64,000 bases of DNA from Paralithodes platypus (taxonomy: Eukaryota > Arthropoda > Malacostraca > Decapoda > Lithodidae). The stretch spans positions 10,126,058 through 10,190,057 of the forward strand of contig CM064530.1 in NCBI GenBank assembly GCA_032716605.1, read 5' to 3'. The stretch's first letter is position 1. The number at the start of each line of letters is the position of its first letter. Of this stretch, positions 32,522 to 42,861 are shown in pieces. Under the pieces are notes generated by a model. It saw only the letters and a program-made list of their open reading frames with translations, ran no database searches and had not been told where the DNA came from. The translations under genes and the position numbers were made by a program.

Positions 32522-32666
32522 GGGGGATGGGCGTATAATTATATTTGCCTATTTATTGATATTTTTATTTGTGTCTTAGTTCCCTCCCTAGACCTCCATC
32601 AAGCTTAAAAAGAAAACACACACCCTAAACCCCCTTCGATATAAATTTGTAAATTGAATTGAAAGA
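32522..32666 (+). mobile_element. Family A element, left half
   Basis: GGGGGATGGGCGTATAATTA, CCTAGACCTCCATCAAGCTT and GATATAAATTTGTAAATT; it is cut off by the family C element that follows. Confidence 0.7.
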
Positions 32667-32879
32667 TAAGCCCTTCTGTACCGGCGACGTTTTTAATCTT
32701 GTTCTAGCTATATTTAGACGATTTTGTGTGGCTTAAGAAGGATGTGTGGCAGTCCAAAGGGTTAAGCGAGATAGTTTCGAAGCCTGTTTATTGCTGAAGG
32801 CCCTTTTAAAGTTGAATTAAATTGTCTAACAGTAGTTAGAATATAGATTAAAAGGACGGCATCGGAACTGTGAGGGTTA
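32667..32879 (+). mobile_element. Family C fold-back element
   Basis: It starts GCCCTTCTGTACCGGCGACG and ends ACGGCATCGGAACTGTGAGGGTTA. The arms are intact. Confidence 0.78.
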
Positions 32880-32966
32880 GTACACTTTCCTGACAGCTGG
32901 AAGAAATAACACTATTTTTAAGTATTCCAAATGGTACATGAAACATTTCGCTATCTAGGAAAGGAA

Positions 32967-33260
32967 ACACACACACACACACACACCCTCACACACACAC
33001 AGACACACACACACACCCTCACACACACACAGACACACACACACACACATTTGTTGGGAAGCCAGGCACCTCCAGGTCGCCAAAGGTCGCATGTGACCTC
33101 GTAGTTGAGGTAGAATAAGTACTGTACTGTACCTAGGTTTAAGAAAAACTCAGGGCTGCAATGAATAATAAACCGACAATTATTATTGTATGTATTATTT
33201 ACACACCCACACCCACCCACACCCACCCACACACACTCACACAAGACGCACACACACACG
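32967..33260. repeat. Interrupted (CA)n tracts
   Basis: (CA)n with CCCT and GACA interruptions at 32967-33050 and C/A-rich repeats at 33202-33260. The Cys/Val-rich minus-strand frame is a translation of the repeat. Confidence 0.85.
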
Positions 33261-33392
33261 TACCCTAATATTCTACATAAAATAACCTCATAAATTAGAA
33301 AACAAACAAAATCTAGGTCAACCAAGGTCCGAGGAAACAGACGAGGATGTGGTTAAAGGTGGACAACTTGAGCAAAAGAAGAAGTTTACTTG

Positions 33393-33408
33393 GGGGGGGG
33401 GGGGGGGG
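33393..33408. repeat. Poly-G run
   Basis: About 15 consecutive G. Confidence 0.85.
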
Positions 33409-33445
33409 ATATATATATTGGACAGTAGTGGTACTATAGCTAGTT

Positions 33446-33620
33446 AAGGGGGTGACCTGATTTGTATCTCTCCTTTTATCTCTTTCTCTGGCCGGGAAAT
33501 TATTCTACCGAAATATGTACACATTTATCTAAAAGGGGATCATGGGGATTTGTTTTAAGCTTGGTGGAGGTGGAGGAAACTAAAACAACAACAATTATTA
33601 ACATATAAATAACCTATCCA
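33446..33620 (-). mobile_element. Chimaeric B/A element
   Basis: It opens with the family B terminus (TTAAGGGGGTGACCTG, CTCTCCTTTTATCTC) and then switches to minus-strand family A (TTCTACCGAAATATGTACAC, TTTTAAGCTTGGTGGAGGTG). Confidence 0.6.
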
Positions 33621-33662
33621 CTGCAATTATCTCCGACCATGATGGAGCTTGTCAGGGAACAA

Positions 33663-33874
33663 TTAACCCTTTGAAGATTAGGACGCATTTTGACAGTTTA
33701 TTCTGGCTATCATTAGACGATTAGACGTTTAAGAAGGATCTGTGGTATTTTTAAGGGTACAGACCACCTCAACTAACCCTCCGACTTCCATACGCCCATC
33801 TTTATCTAAATAAAATTGTCTAATAATAGCCGGAACACAGAAACGAAACGCGTATCGGATCTTGAAAGGGTTAA
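33663..33874 (+). mobile_element. Family D fold-back element, complete
   Basis: TTAACCCTTTGAAGATTAGG to ATCTTGAAAGGGTTAA. It shares arms with family C (TTAGACGATTAGACGTTTAAG) but replaces ACCGGCGACGT with AGGACGCATTTTGACAG. Confidence 0.8.
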
Positions 33875-33944
33875 CGTCAACAAAACTATGTAAACAAAAG
33901 GGAAGGGTTAGATCCTATTACTATATTAGAAACTTCTAAATATA

Positions 33945-34159
33945 TTAACCCTTTGAGTACCAGCGACGTGTGTTATAATTTATGCTAGCTATATTTAGAC
34001 GATATTATGCAGCTTAGGAAATATCTGTGGTAGTTTAAAGGGTTGGTTGAGATAGTTTGAAGCCTCGATATTGCTAGAGGTCCTTCCTAAACTAAATCAA
34101 GTCGTCTAATAGCTGCCAGATAATAATGAAAAAGACGTCACCGGTACTGTACGGGTTAA
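33945..34159 (+). mobile_element. Family C fold-back element, complete
   Basis: TTAACCCTTTGAGTACCAGC to GACGTCACCGGTACTGTACGGGTTAA. Its right TTAA is also the left end of the next element. Confidence 0.83.
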
Positions 34160-34330
34160 GGGAAGGATTTTCTTTGTTTCTGAATCCCCTTCTCACTCCT
34201 GTTCAGCCCCATTCGTTTTGAAATGTAAAGGCGTTAGCTCCATTAGCTTGACTGTTATGCCTTTCGCCCCATTTCTTTGCCAGTACTCATACCTTTTGCG
34301 AGGAGAGATACGCGAGTTAATACGGTGTCG
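34156..34330 (-). mobile_element. Family A element, right end only
   Basis: TTAAGGGAAGGATTTTC, CTGTTCAGCCCCATTCG, TTAGCTTGACTGTTATGCC. It breaks off after about 170 bp. From 34330 to 34740 I see only an AT-rich stretch and a relative of repeat I near 34610-34690. Confidence 0.65.
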
Positions 34331-34753
34331 CTTAAACATTTTTAACGGTGGATTTTACTGGAGGTTGGTAATTCACTTTTGTTGAATGCTGTGGCTGGTA
34401 TATTTATTTATTTTAATTTTTATTTTATTTTTTTCGGTAACTGTCCAAGGCCATAAACTTATATATTTATACAACACTACATCATGGCACAGGTGGAAAT
34501 AATCATCGCATAGTTTACTCCCAAAGTGAATTATTTTTTGTTTTAATATTTGTGTTATCATTTACTTGAAATCTGTGAATAACAACACCTTTACCGGTAT
34601 AATAATGTTGGTTTGTCTTTCCCCACCGATGTCCGAAGTGCCCCACCCTACCCTTGACCCCCTCTGGTAGTGGGGGTGGAGAGATGTGGTGGGGTGTGTT
34701 GTGCCTTGCTTCTGTTCCCAATGACCCCTCATAAGATCTGCCTAAACTAACCC

Positions 34754-35262
34754 GTGTACCCGACGTATATAACCCAACTTCTGTACCGGCGACGTATATA
34801 ACCCCTCTGTACCGGCGTATATAACCTTCTGTACCGGCGACGTATATAACCCCTTCTGTACTTCTGTACCGGCGACGTATATAACCCCTTCTGTACCGGC
34901 GACGTATATAACCCCTTCTGTACCGGCGACGTATATAACCCCTTCTGTACCGGCGACGTATATAACCCCTTCTGTACCGGCGACGTATATAAAATCCCCT
35001 TCAGTACCGGCGACGTATATAACCCCTTCTGTACCGGCGACGTATATAACCCCTTCTGTACCGGCGACGTATATAAAATCCCCTTCTGTACCGGCGACGT
35101 ATATAACCCCTTCTGTACCGGCGACGTATATAACCCCTTCTGTACCGGCGACGTATATAACCCCTTCTGTACCGGCGACGTATATAACCCCTTCTGTACC
35201 GGCGACGTATATAACCCCTTCTGTACCGGCGACGTATATAACCCCTTCTGTACCGGCGACGT
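34754..35262. repeat. 27-bp minisatellite made of family C termini, about 19 copies
   Basis: The unit AACCCCTTCTGTACCGGCGA-CGTATAT is the terminal inverted repeat of family C repeated head to tail. Length variants occur at the left end and as AAAATCCCC insertions near 34990 and 35070. It runs directly into the arm of a family C element at 35263-35308. Confidence 0.93.
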
Positions 35263-35308
35263 GTTTTTATTTTTATTCTAGCTAGATTTACACGATTTTG
35301 TGCCGCTT
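35263..35308 (+). mobile_element. Family C left arm, cut by a family A insertion
   Basis: It has TTTTTATTCTAGCTAGATTT and ACACGATTTTGTGCCGCTTCA, then the family A left end begins. Confidence 0.7.
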
Positions 35309-35682
35309 CAGGGGGGTAGTGCTTGGTTTTTGGCCTATACCGTATATTTATGTATTAATTAAGGTTTTAGTTTCCTCGCTAGACCTCCATCAAGCTTCGA
35401 AAAACACCCCCTAGACCCCCCCTTCAAGATAAATTTGTACATTTTTCGGTACAAAAATGTCCCGGCCGAAGGCCGGTTACTCTTAAATTACAGGCTCGCT
35501 TTTGCTCGCCAGGAAAAAGTCGACACCTAAATGGCACGAAAGCTATTCAAATTGACAACGAAATGGGGCGAAAGGTGTTAAAATAGCCAAACTAATGGGC
35601 CGAACCTCTTTAAAACTTAAAACTAATGGGGCTAAACACGAGAGAGAAAGGTGTCCGCAAAAACGACACAATCTCCCCTTAA
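35307..35682 (+). mobile_element. Family A element
   Basis: It starts TTCAGGGGGGTAGTGC (the same left end as 3478) and ends CAATCTCCCCTTAA. All landmarks are present. Confidence 0.82.
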
Positions 35683-35825
35683 TTATATCCTGCCAAGCTG
35701 CCGAACCCAATTAACAAAATAAATGAGGTAATACACATATAACTCTGTCAACACCTAGATGTGTGTGAATTTGTACTTTGTTTTGTTGTGTGTTCATTGT
35801 TTTCTGTTGTGTTGTCCCTATGCTG

Positions 35826-35957
35826 GCTCTGTCTTGAGTCGGCCACCCACCCCCCGAAAAAAGGGGAAAAAAGAGAAAAAAAAGGAAAAAGGGAGAAAGA
35901 TATGAAAAAGTGGGGATTGGGCCTGAATATATAGATAGATAGATAGATAGATAGATA
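35826..35957 (-). mobile_element. Family E fragment with (GATA)n
   Basis: The minus strand reads TAT(CTAT)n, then TCAGGCCCAATCCCC, a T-rich stretch, then GGGTGGCCGACTCAAGAC. Confidence 0.55.
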
Positions 35958-35974
35958 GAATAGCACTTCACCTT

Positions 35975-36178
35975 GTTCCAAATAGTTAGGCCAGAAATCG
36001 TGAACCCTAATAACTTCTGTAACTTAAAAGGGGCTAGAGTAACTGGGTTGTATATTTCCACACCTATTCCCTGGCTGACTCCTTCCAAATGGTAGAAATT
36101 TTAGCTCAATTCCTCAAGTCATTTGCGAGTTATAGAGGGAAGTGTTCAAGAGTTTTGGCCCACTTACTTGGAACAGGC
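35975..36178. mobile_element. Family H element
   Basis: TTGTTCCAAATAGTTAGG at the left and CCACTTACTTGGAACAG at the right are inverted. The core GGGGCTAGAGTAACTGGG and ACACCTATTCCCTGGCTGAC is shared. Confidence 0.65.
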
Positions 36179-36182
36179 TGTA

Positions 36183-36440
36183 GTGTTCCTTGTATTAGAC
36201 AATTATATTAAGCTAAGAAAATACCTACAGTTGTAATACCAATCGTACCTTTCTCACTCCCATAGACCCTTCCTAAGCTGAATAAAATCGGCTAATGCTA
36301 GGTTAAATCAGAGGAAGAGAACATCATTGTATACTGAAATGGTTATCCCCTTGAAGATTATGACGCATTTTAACAGTTTATTCTGGCTATCATTAGATGA
36401 TTTTGTACAGTTTAAAAAGGACCTTTAAAATTATTTGAAA
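36183..36440 (+). mobile_element. Family C right half joined to family D left half
   Basis: 36183-36347 has TATTAGACAATTATATTAAGC and CCCTTCCTAAGCTGAATAAAATCG, ending ACTGAAATGGTTA. 36343-36440 starts CCCCTTGAAGATTATGACGC and stops after the left arm. Confidence 0.65.
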
Positions 36441-36453
36441 CAGAGTGTTTACG

Positions 36454-36493
36454 TTAGGTTAGGTTAGGTTAGGTTAAGTTAGGTTAGGTTAAG
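36454..36493 (+). repeat. Interstitial TTAGG telomere-type repeat
   Basis: Eight 5-bp units, six TTAGG and two TTAAG, about 210 bp upstream of the CP3 TATA box. Confidence 0.88.
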
Positions 36494-36585
36494 TTTGATC
36501 TAGATAGTTATATTTAGGCTTAAAATCGAAACGTTTACTCGTAAGCATGCATAATTAACGTTTGTACCGATAAACACACCATCGT

Positions 36586-36605
36586 TTGTGTGTGTGTGTG
36601 TGTGT
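36586..36605. repeat. Short (GT)n upstream of CP3
   Basis: About 18 bp of GT, roughly 70 bp upstream of the TATA box. Confidence 0.8.
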
Positions 36606-36644
36606 AGGGGAAAAGGCATGGCACACACATACACACTGTTGATT

Positions 36645-36706
36645 GTGACACACAGGAGAGGGCTGGTGAGAGTATATATGAGGCTGTGAACGGGAGGTTA
36701 GTCAGT
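36645..36706 (+). promoter_or_regulatory. CP3 proximal and core promoter
   Basis: The conserved block ACACACAGGAGAGGGCTGGT plus GAGAG is followed by TATATAT at 36673-36679 and TCAGT at 36702-36706 (A at 36704, TATA at -31). The block recurs in CP4-CP7 but not in CP1/CP2. Confidence 0.87.
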
Positions 36707-36724
36707 CTAGAACTAAACTTCACC

Positions 36725-37632
36725 ATGAACGCCAAGGTACAATCTTATAGCTTTAGTGTATGAGTATGATAACTAGAATATTGACCAACAATACTGTATT
36801 GTCGAGCCATTAATATATCAGAGAACCTTTTAGAATGTATATGCTGTTCTTGCATATATTAACACTCTGGTAGATATAAATTAAGCCTTTTTAATTTGTT
36901 CTCATGAACGATTAATGCAATAAATGTTTACTTTATATTACGAGACAAGTATTTTGCAATGTTATAATATATGCTATAATATACTATCCAAAAGAACGCA
37001 TATTTTTATATAGCTACCGTACGATATCCTCTTATACAATGCTTAATTTTCTTGTACTTATATATGGCTTGCAAATTTCATAAATATGTTTCTTTATACC
37101 CAGATCCTCATCCTTCTGGGCCTTGCTGCCCTGGCTGCTGCCGACAGCGACGAGTTCCGTGGCTATGGATCCAACTCTCGCGTGAGTATAATATTTTTGC
37201 GTAGATGAGTCTTATCTACTTCCCAGTAAATCAATAAAATAGCATAATGGATATATGGAAGTACAACTTCACAAGGACAACTGCAACTAATAACATTCCA
37301 TCTGTTCATGATTTTCTCGACAGTCTTCCGAGTCCTACGAGTCCAGCGAGGCCAAGTACGATTTCAACTGGGCCGTCGATGACGACTCCTCTGAGAACCA
37401 CTACGGCCAACAGGAGGCCCGTGACGGCGACAACACCCAGGGGTCCTACTACGTGCAACTTCCCGACGGTCGCCTGCAGAAGGTCACCTACTACGTCAAC
37501 GGTGACTCCGGCTACGTTGCCGATGTCACTTATGAGGGCTCAGCCTCCTTCGAGTCCGGATCCTACGAGTCTGCCTCCCGGGAGAGCTACCGCCCTCCCC
37601 AGCGCCGCTACGGATCAAACGAATCCAAGTAA
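36725..37632 (+). CDS. CP3: RR-2 (pro-resilin-like) cuticle protein
   Basis: Exons are 36725-36736 (MNAK), 37104-37181 and 37324-37632, phase 0, with donors GTACAA and GTGAGT. The product is 132 residues. The signal peptide core is KILILLGLAALAAA; the mature start is DSDEFRGYGSNSR. A SSESYESSEAK linker leads into the RR-2 domain (YDFNW, QEARDGD, GSYYVQLPDGR, VNGDSGYVADVTYEG). The tail ends PPQRRYGSNESK. From the end of intron 1 to the polyadenylation site it is nearly identical to CP4, including intron 2. The 3' UTR holds CTCTGTACAAA and a TTTATTTATTTATTTATT element (37713-37730), with ATTAAA at 37758-37763. Confidence 0.94.
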
Positions 37633-37969
37633 ACGACTCCACACCGACACAAGGAAGATGAATAAACCCCTGCCCTATTACCATGGGCAATTGCCTCTGT
37701 ACAAACCAACGATTTATTTATTTATTTATTGTCTCCAATGTGTGACGGTATATAATTATTAAACGAAATTGAAAGATATTCCATATATTCACTTCCCTTT
37801 CTGTTTGTAAGTTTATATCCATTTCTTACGAAATGATTGCTTGGTACAAAAAGGTATTGCAAGTTTTGTTTTCGAATCTAGGTGAAGACTTTGTTGGTGT
37901 ACCTTACAGTATATCTTAACCTCGTAGGTGTCCTTGATGGGAAGGATTGTGGTGCATGTGAAAAATACT

Positions 37970-38178
37970 ATATCCTGTTCCAAATAAGCAGTCCAAAACT
38001 CTTGAACAATAACCTTTATAACTCACATACGACTAGGGTAATCGTGCCTATATTTCTACCATTTTGGAAGGGTCAACCGAAGAATAGGTGTGGAGATTGA
38101 CAGCCCATTTGCTCTAGCCCATTTTGAGTTACAGAGTTTATGGCTCACATTTGTTGACTACCTATTTGGAACAGGGAT
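37970..38178. mobile_element. Family H element
   Basis: CTGTTCCAAATAAGCAGTCC at the left is inverted as GACTACCTATTTGGAACAG at the right. The core AATAGGTGTGGAGATTGACAGCCC is shared. Confidence 0.7.
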
Positions 38179-38261
38179 ATGCAACCATGCCACTTGCTGC
38201 CATCCGGTGGACATTTGTAGCTTTCGATTTCATATGCAGACCAAACAATCTATGCGATTTT

Positions 38262-39360
38262 TGTTTCCTATATTTATGAAGGAGACAAAAGGCAGGCTGT
38301 CTGTAACGGGTGTCTCCCCCAAATCCAAGACTGACAGAGCCAAATTCATGGTACGTTGGGGTCAAAATGCCTGAACACACGAAGTTTAAAGCAGTATAAA
38401 TCATAGGATGAAGGAAACAGTGATTGAGGGAGAGAGTCTAGAGTTTACTTGTTGAGTAGAAGAAAGCCTAAGAAAATTAGTTAATTCTTGGGTTGTAGAG
38501 CTGGACAGAATAGTGTGTTGAAAGGCGGATGCCACCCACTCGCACTGAGAGGGCTTTTAAAAATGCTGACTGCTGTAATAGCAGTAACAGATTGAAAGAG
38601 GTGCAATATTCAGACATGTAGAAAGAATTTATAGGGAATTAGTAAGAGGTGCTGAGTTGATAATACGGAAATTGTGGTATAGGGGAAACCTCCCTACAGA
38701 TGCGAACAATACTCAATACATGGATGCACAGTTCCCCTGTACAGAGCAAGAAGCTGTGCGGGGGTAAAGAATCCACAGAGACAGTTTAGCAGACCCAACC
38801 TCTGGGAAACCGCTTTAATTAAAGTGGTGATATGGTCTTTCCACGAAAAGTTAGAAGAAAAAGAGACACCAAGGGTATTGAAAGAAGATGAGGGGTGGAT
38901 TTGTGTATTGTTAATGAATAAGGGATGGTCATGTGAAGATTGTGATGGACAGATGGAGAAATTGGGTTTTGGAAGCATTGAATGTAACAAGATTTTCTCT
39001 ACCACAATAAAATTTGTCTTAATGAACAGAGGATAGTCGTGCGATAGCCTCAGCAAATGTAGTTTGGAGTGAATTTAAGGAGGGAGGAAAATTAGTTGAA
39101 TAGTGTAAGGTAGAGTCATCAGCATATGAGTGGATAGGACTGGAGGTACAGTTGATAATATCATTAATGAAAATTATGAAATAGGACTGGGGATAGGACA
39201 GAACCCTGAAAACACTGGAGTTAATTGGTTGAGAAGTGAACGATGGCCATCCACAACCGCAGCTATGGAACGACCAGAAAATAAATTGTCAATTAAGGCA
39301 CAGAGAGATGGATAGAAGCCAGATGGTGATAGTTTGAAAATAAGCTATTTGTGTCAGGAG
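38262..39360 (-). pseudogene. LINE ORF2 fragment: late RT to 3' end, decayed
   Basis: On the minus strand 39345-38690 reads a reverse-transcriptase remnant: GRSIAAVVDGHRSLL-like sequence, a FINDIIN motif, the catalytic SYADDSTLHYS box, then NTLGVSFSSNFSWKDHI, LYRGTVHPCIEYCSHL. The C-terminal region and 3' tail (to 38262) carry the motifs of 5900-6355. Frame breaks fall before FINDIIN and after CSHL. The EN domain and the N-terminal RT are absent. The half 38703-39200 is repeated inverted at 40205-40698. Confidence 0.75.
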
Positions 39361-40193
39361 TTATCGAATGTCTAGTCGTCCTTGGTCGGTCCTCGGTGTT
39401 TGCTGTCCTCGATCATCGTCTCTGGTGGTCCTCGGTCCTTGCTGTCCTCGATCGTCGTCCCTGGTAGTCCTTGGTCCTCGATCATTGTCCCTGGTGGTCC
39501 ACAGTCCTCGATTCTCGCCCCTGGTGGTCCTCTGGCATGGTTGTCCTCGATCCTCGTCCCTGGTGGTCCTTGGATGGCTCTGCTTCTTTTCCGAAAATTC
39601 TTTTCCTGCGTCGTCGTGAAGCAGGCGGCTAAATCTTGCTGCTCCCACCTGGTTCACATGGACTCCATCCGCTACAAACAGATGATCTTCACGGTAGAAG
39701 GAATCCCAGGTATTGATGAATCCAACGTTTTCCTCCCTGCAGAGGTCAGCCAGTCGACGATTTATGCTAGTGGCTATATTGAAGAATCGGCTCTTCATAC
39801 CGATCCTGGGGACGATCCCTGATATGATGACTCTGCGTGACTTTTCTTTATACGTCTGAATCAGCTTCCGGTACTTCAGCATGAGGTCCTCCGCTGCACG
39901 TCATTAGATCCGACATGAATGACTTACATTGTGCGTGAGGGGGCTAACTTCGAAACTTCGTTGACTGCAGCTGCAACATCATCCACACCGCCACCCGGGA
40001 TACAGAAGCGCTTCCTGGTCCTGGGTGCCCTGGTGCAGAACTTCGTAAGTTCTCCACGAACCATGGAATCTCCTACGAGCCGAATTTCTTCTATTTCTTC
40101 TTCGTCGTCTAAGTCCGCAAGAATATGGTAACGGTTCTGGCACATGGTTTCAGTGATGATCTTCCTTGCGATGGGGCGAAGGTTGTTTCTCAC
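39361..40193 (-). pseudogene. LINE ORF1-like SGNH/GDSL esterase domain, disrupted
   Basis: On the minus strand 40193-39924 encodes IRLVGDSMVRG (GDS nucleophile block), CIPGGGVDDV, then a stop directly before VIHVGSNDV (GxND block). After a frame change, 39882-39361 encodes LKYRKLIQTYKEK, RRVIISGIVPRIG and DGVHVNQVGAARF (the Asp/His block). The order of blocks is that of SGNH hydrolase-like domains found in ORF1 of CR1-type LINEs. The C-terminus is a repetitive TTRDDDRG/QQGPR-type region coded by an imperfect minisatellite (39385-39590). One in-frame stop and one frameshift make it a pseudogene. It sits between inverted RT fragments. Confidence 0.7.
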
Positions 40194-40204
40194 GACGCGG
40201 AAGT

Positions 40205-40698
40205 TGTCCTATCCCAAGTCCTATTTCATAATTTTCATTAATGATATTATCAACTGTACCTCCAGTCCTATCCACTCATATGCTGATGACTCTACCTTAC
40301 ACTATTCAACTAATTGTCCTCCCTCCTTAAATTCACTCCAAACTACATTTGCTGAGGCTATCGCGCGACTATCTCTGTTCATTAAGACAAATTTTATTGT
40401 GGTAGAGAAAATCTTGTTACATTCAATGCTTCCAAAACCCAATTTCTCCATCTGTCCATCACAATCTTCACATGACCATCCCTTATTCATTAACAATACA
40501 CAAATCCACCCCTCATCTTCTTTCAATACCCTTGGTGTCTCTTTTTCTTCTAACTTTTCGTGGAAAGACCATATCACAACTTTAATTAAAGCGGTTTCCC
40601 AGAGGTTGGGTCTGCTAAACTGTCTCTGTGGGTTCTTTACCCCCGCACAGCTTCTTGCTCTGTACAGGGGCACTGTGCGCCCATGTATTGAGTATTGA
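40205..40698 (+). pseudogene. LINE RT fragment, inverted copy of 38703-39200
   Basis: It encodes FIIFINDIIN, SYADDSTLHYS (YADD catalytic box), NTLGVSFSSNFSWKDHI and LYRGTVRPCIEY. It is nearly identical to the minus-strand copy about 1 kb to the left. It stops abruptly at 40698 without a 3' tail. Confidence 0.78.
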
Positions 40699-40925
40699 CA
40701 TATAAACCCGTGAGAGCATTAAATCCTGCTATGTCTACGTATGTTATCTCAAATATGCTTTGAATTGCTATGACTGAGCACATTTCTCCAAGGGTGTTCG
40801 TTATAACAAGAAACATTTTATATCAGTGGCTTAGAAGCAGTTACCTGTACGATTATACTAAACATAATATGTAAATAAACCTATAGAGATTGAACTATTT
40901 GATTTTATATAAGCACAAACGGGAA

Positions 40926-40930
40926 GAGAG

Positions 40931-41017
<87 letters not shown>

Positions 41018-41024
41018 GAGAGAT
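40926..41024. repeat. (GA)n upstream of CP4
   Basis: About 90 bp of GA with a few GATA interruptions, ending about 85 bp before the TATA box. Confidence 0.92.
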
Positions 41025-41079
41025 CGCAGTTTTTATGGAAGGGTGGAGCTCTTTCTCACTCATTCATTCACAGTGATGA

Positions 41080-41142
41080 TGACACACAGGGTCGCCTGCT
41101 GGTGAGAGTATATAGGAGGCTGTGATCGGTAGTCTAGTCAGT
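41080..41142 (+). promoter_or_regulatory. CP4 proximal and core promoter
   Basis: GACACACAGGGTCGCCTGCT is a diverged form of the proximal block. TATATA lies at 41109-41114 and TCAGT at 41138-41142 (A at 41140, TATA at -31). Confidence 0.87.
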
Positions 41143-41160
41143 CTCAACCTAAACTCCACC

Positions 41161-42042
41161 ATGAACGCAAAGGTACACCAATATATCCTCAGTGTTTTAC
41201 AATATTACTAAAATCGCAAAGCATACAATTTTATCCAACCATTGCCATTACAGAGGAAATATTTGTAGTTTTATATGGTTCTATATAATATGTGGTTCTG
41301 TAAATGCCTTAATTAACGATCTGATGAAACTATAGCAAGCCTCTTCAATATGTTCCATTCAAACTATATTGTCTTAGTATACACAACAAGTATTTGTCTA
41401 TATTACAGTAAAGTATCCCTATTAACAAATATTTGTAATATGCTCTCACAAGACAGAACATTTTATTTATCATTCTTGCTTTCAAATATTCAATACATCT
41501 TCTTTATACCCAGATCCTCATCCTTCTGGGCCTTGCTGCCCTGGCTGCTGCCGACAGCGACGAGTTCCGTGGCTACGGATCCAACTCTCGCGTGAGTATA
41601 ATATTTTTGCGTAGATGAGTCTTATCTACTTCCCAGTAAATCAGAAAAATAGTATAATCAATACATGGAAGTAACAAATTGCAAGGACAACTGCAACTAA
41701 TAACATTCCACCTGTTCTTGATTTACTTGACAGTCTTCCGAGTCCTACGAGTCCAGCGAGGCCAAGTACGATTTCAACTGGGCCGTCGATGACGACTCCT
41801 CTGAGAACCACTACGGCCAACAGGAGGCCCGTGATGGTGACAACACCCAGGGGTCGTACTACGTGCAGCTTCCCGACGGTCGCCTGCAGAAGGTCACCTA
41901 CTACGTCGACGGTGACGATGGTTACGTTGCCGATGTCACTTATGAGGGCTCAGCCTCCTTCGAGTCCGGATCCTACGAGTCTGCCTCCCGTGAGAGCTAC
42001 CGCCCTCCCCAGCGCCGCTATGGATCCAACGAGTCCAAGTAA
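41161..42042 (+). CDS. CP4: RR-2 (pro-resilin-like) cuticle protein
   Basis: Exons are 41161-41172 (MNAK), 41514-41591 and 41734-42042, phase 0. The product is 132 residues, with the same layout as CP3: signal peptide (ILILLGLAALAAA), DSDEFRGYGSNSR, SSESYESSEAK linker, RR-2 domain (YDFNW to VADVTYEG), tail PPQRRYGSNESK. It differs from CP3 at very few residues (for example VDGDDG for VNGDSG). Intron 1 is diverged from CP3, whereas intron 2, exon 3 and the 3' UTR are almost the same, as expected of gene conversion. ATTTATTTATTTATT at 42124-42138 and ATTAAA at 42166-42171 follow. Confidence 0.94.
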
Positions 42043-42470
42043 ATGACTCCACCGACACAAGGAAGATGAATGAACCCCTGCCCTATTACCATGGGCAATT
42101 GCCTCTGTACAAACCAACGATTAATTTATTTATTTATTGTTTCCAATGTGTGACGGTATTTAATTATTAAACGAAATTGAAATATGTTCCATTCAGTTAC
42201 TTCCCTTTCTCTTTGTTAGGCTATTGCCATATCCTATTAAGTGATTTACGTTATAGAACACAAATTGCTAATATTACTTCCGAGTTATAGAGAGGGCGTT
42301 GTTAGTACTGCCTTACTGCTTAACCTTTCCAGTGCCCTTGTTAGGAACGCTGGTTGCTAGGCACGCCAAAAGTACTTGTATTGATGATAAAGTTCAGGAT
42401 CAGGGTTGAGAAGAACAAGTTTAACATACAGGCAGAATCAAAAGGAGAAGTGCCACAATTCTCACACTGT

Positions 42471-42854
42471 TTAAGAGGGGTCACCGGTTTTGTTTTATTT
42501 TGTTTTCCCTTTCTCTCTTTTCCTGGCTTGTATCCATGCAGCCCCATTCAGCCAACTGTTTTAAGACGTTTATCCCCATCCAGGTGTCGATTTCTTCCTG
42601 GCGAGCGATAGCGAACAAGCATTGTATGGAGAAATCCGGCTTCGCCGTAGACATGTTTCTATCGAAAAATGTACAAATTTAGCCTGCTGTCAAAAACATT
42701 ATTTATAAATATGCAGGCTCGCTACCGCTCGCCAGGAAAATATCGACACTTGGATGTGGATAAACTTCTTAAAACAATGGGCTGAATGGGGCCGAATGGA
42801 TACAACCCAGAGAGTCAAGGAGAGAGAGAAAAAGTAGGAGGTGGGCCCCCTTAA
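42471..42854 (+). mobile_element. Family B fold-back element, full length
   Basis: It runs from TTAAGAGGGGTCACCGG to GGTGGGCCCCCTTAA with both arms and the central GGCTTCGCCGTAGAC hairpin. Confidence 0.83.
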
Positions 42855-42861
42855 GGAATCT

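Noticed and set aside
34754..35262. Repeated GTATATAA motifs as an array of TATA promoters
   Set aside because: The motif arises at each junction of a 27-bp unit derived from the family C terminus, and no gene follows.
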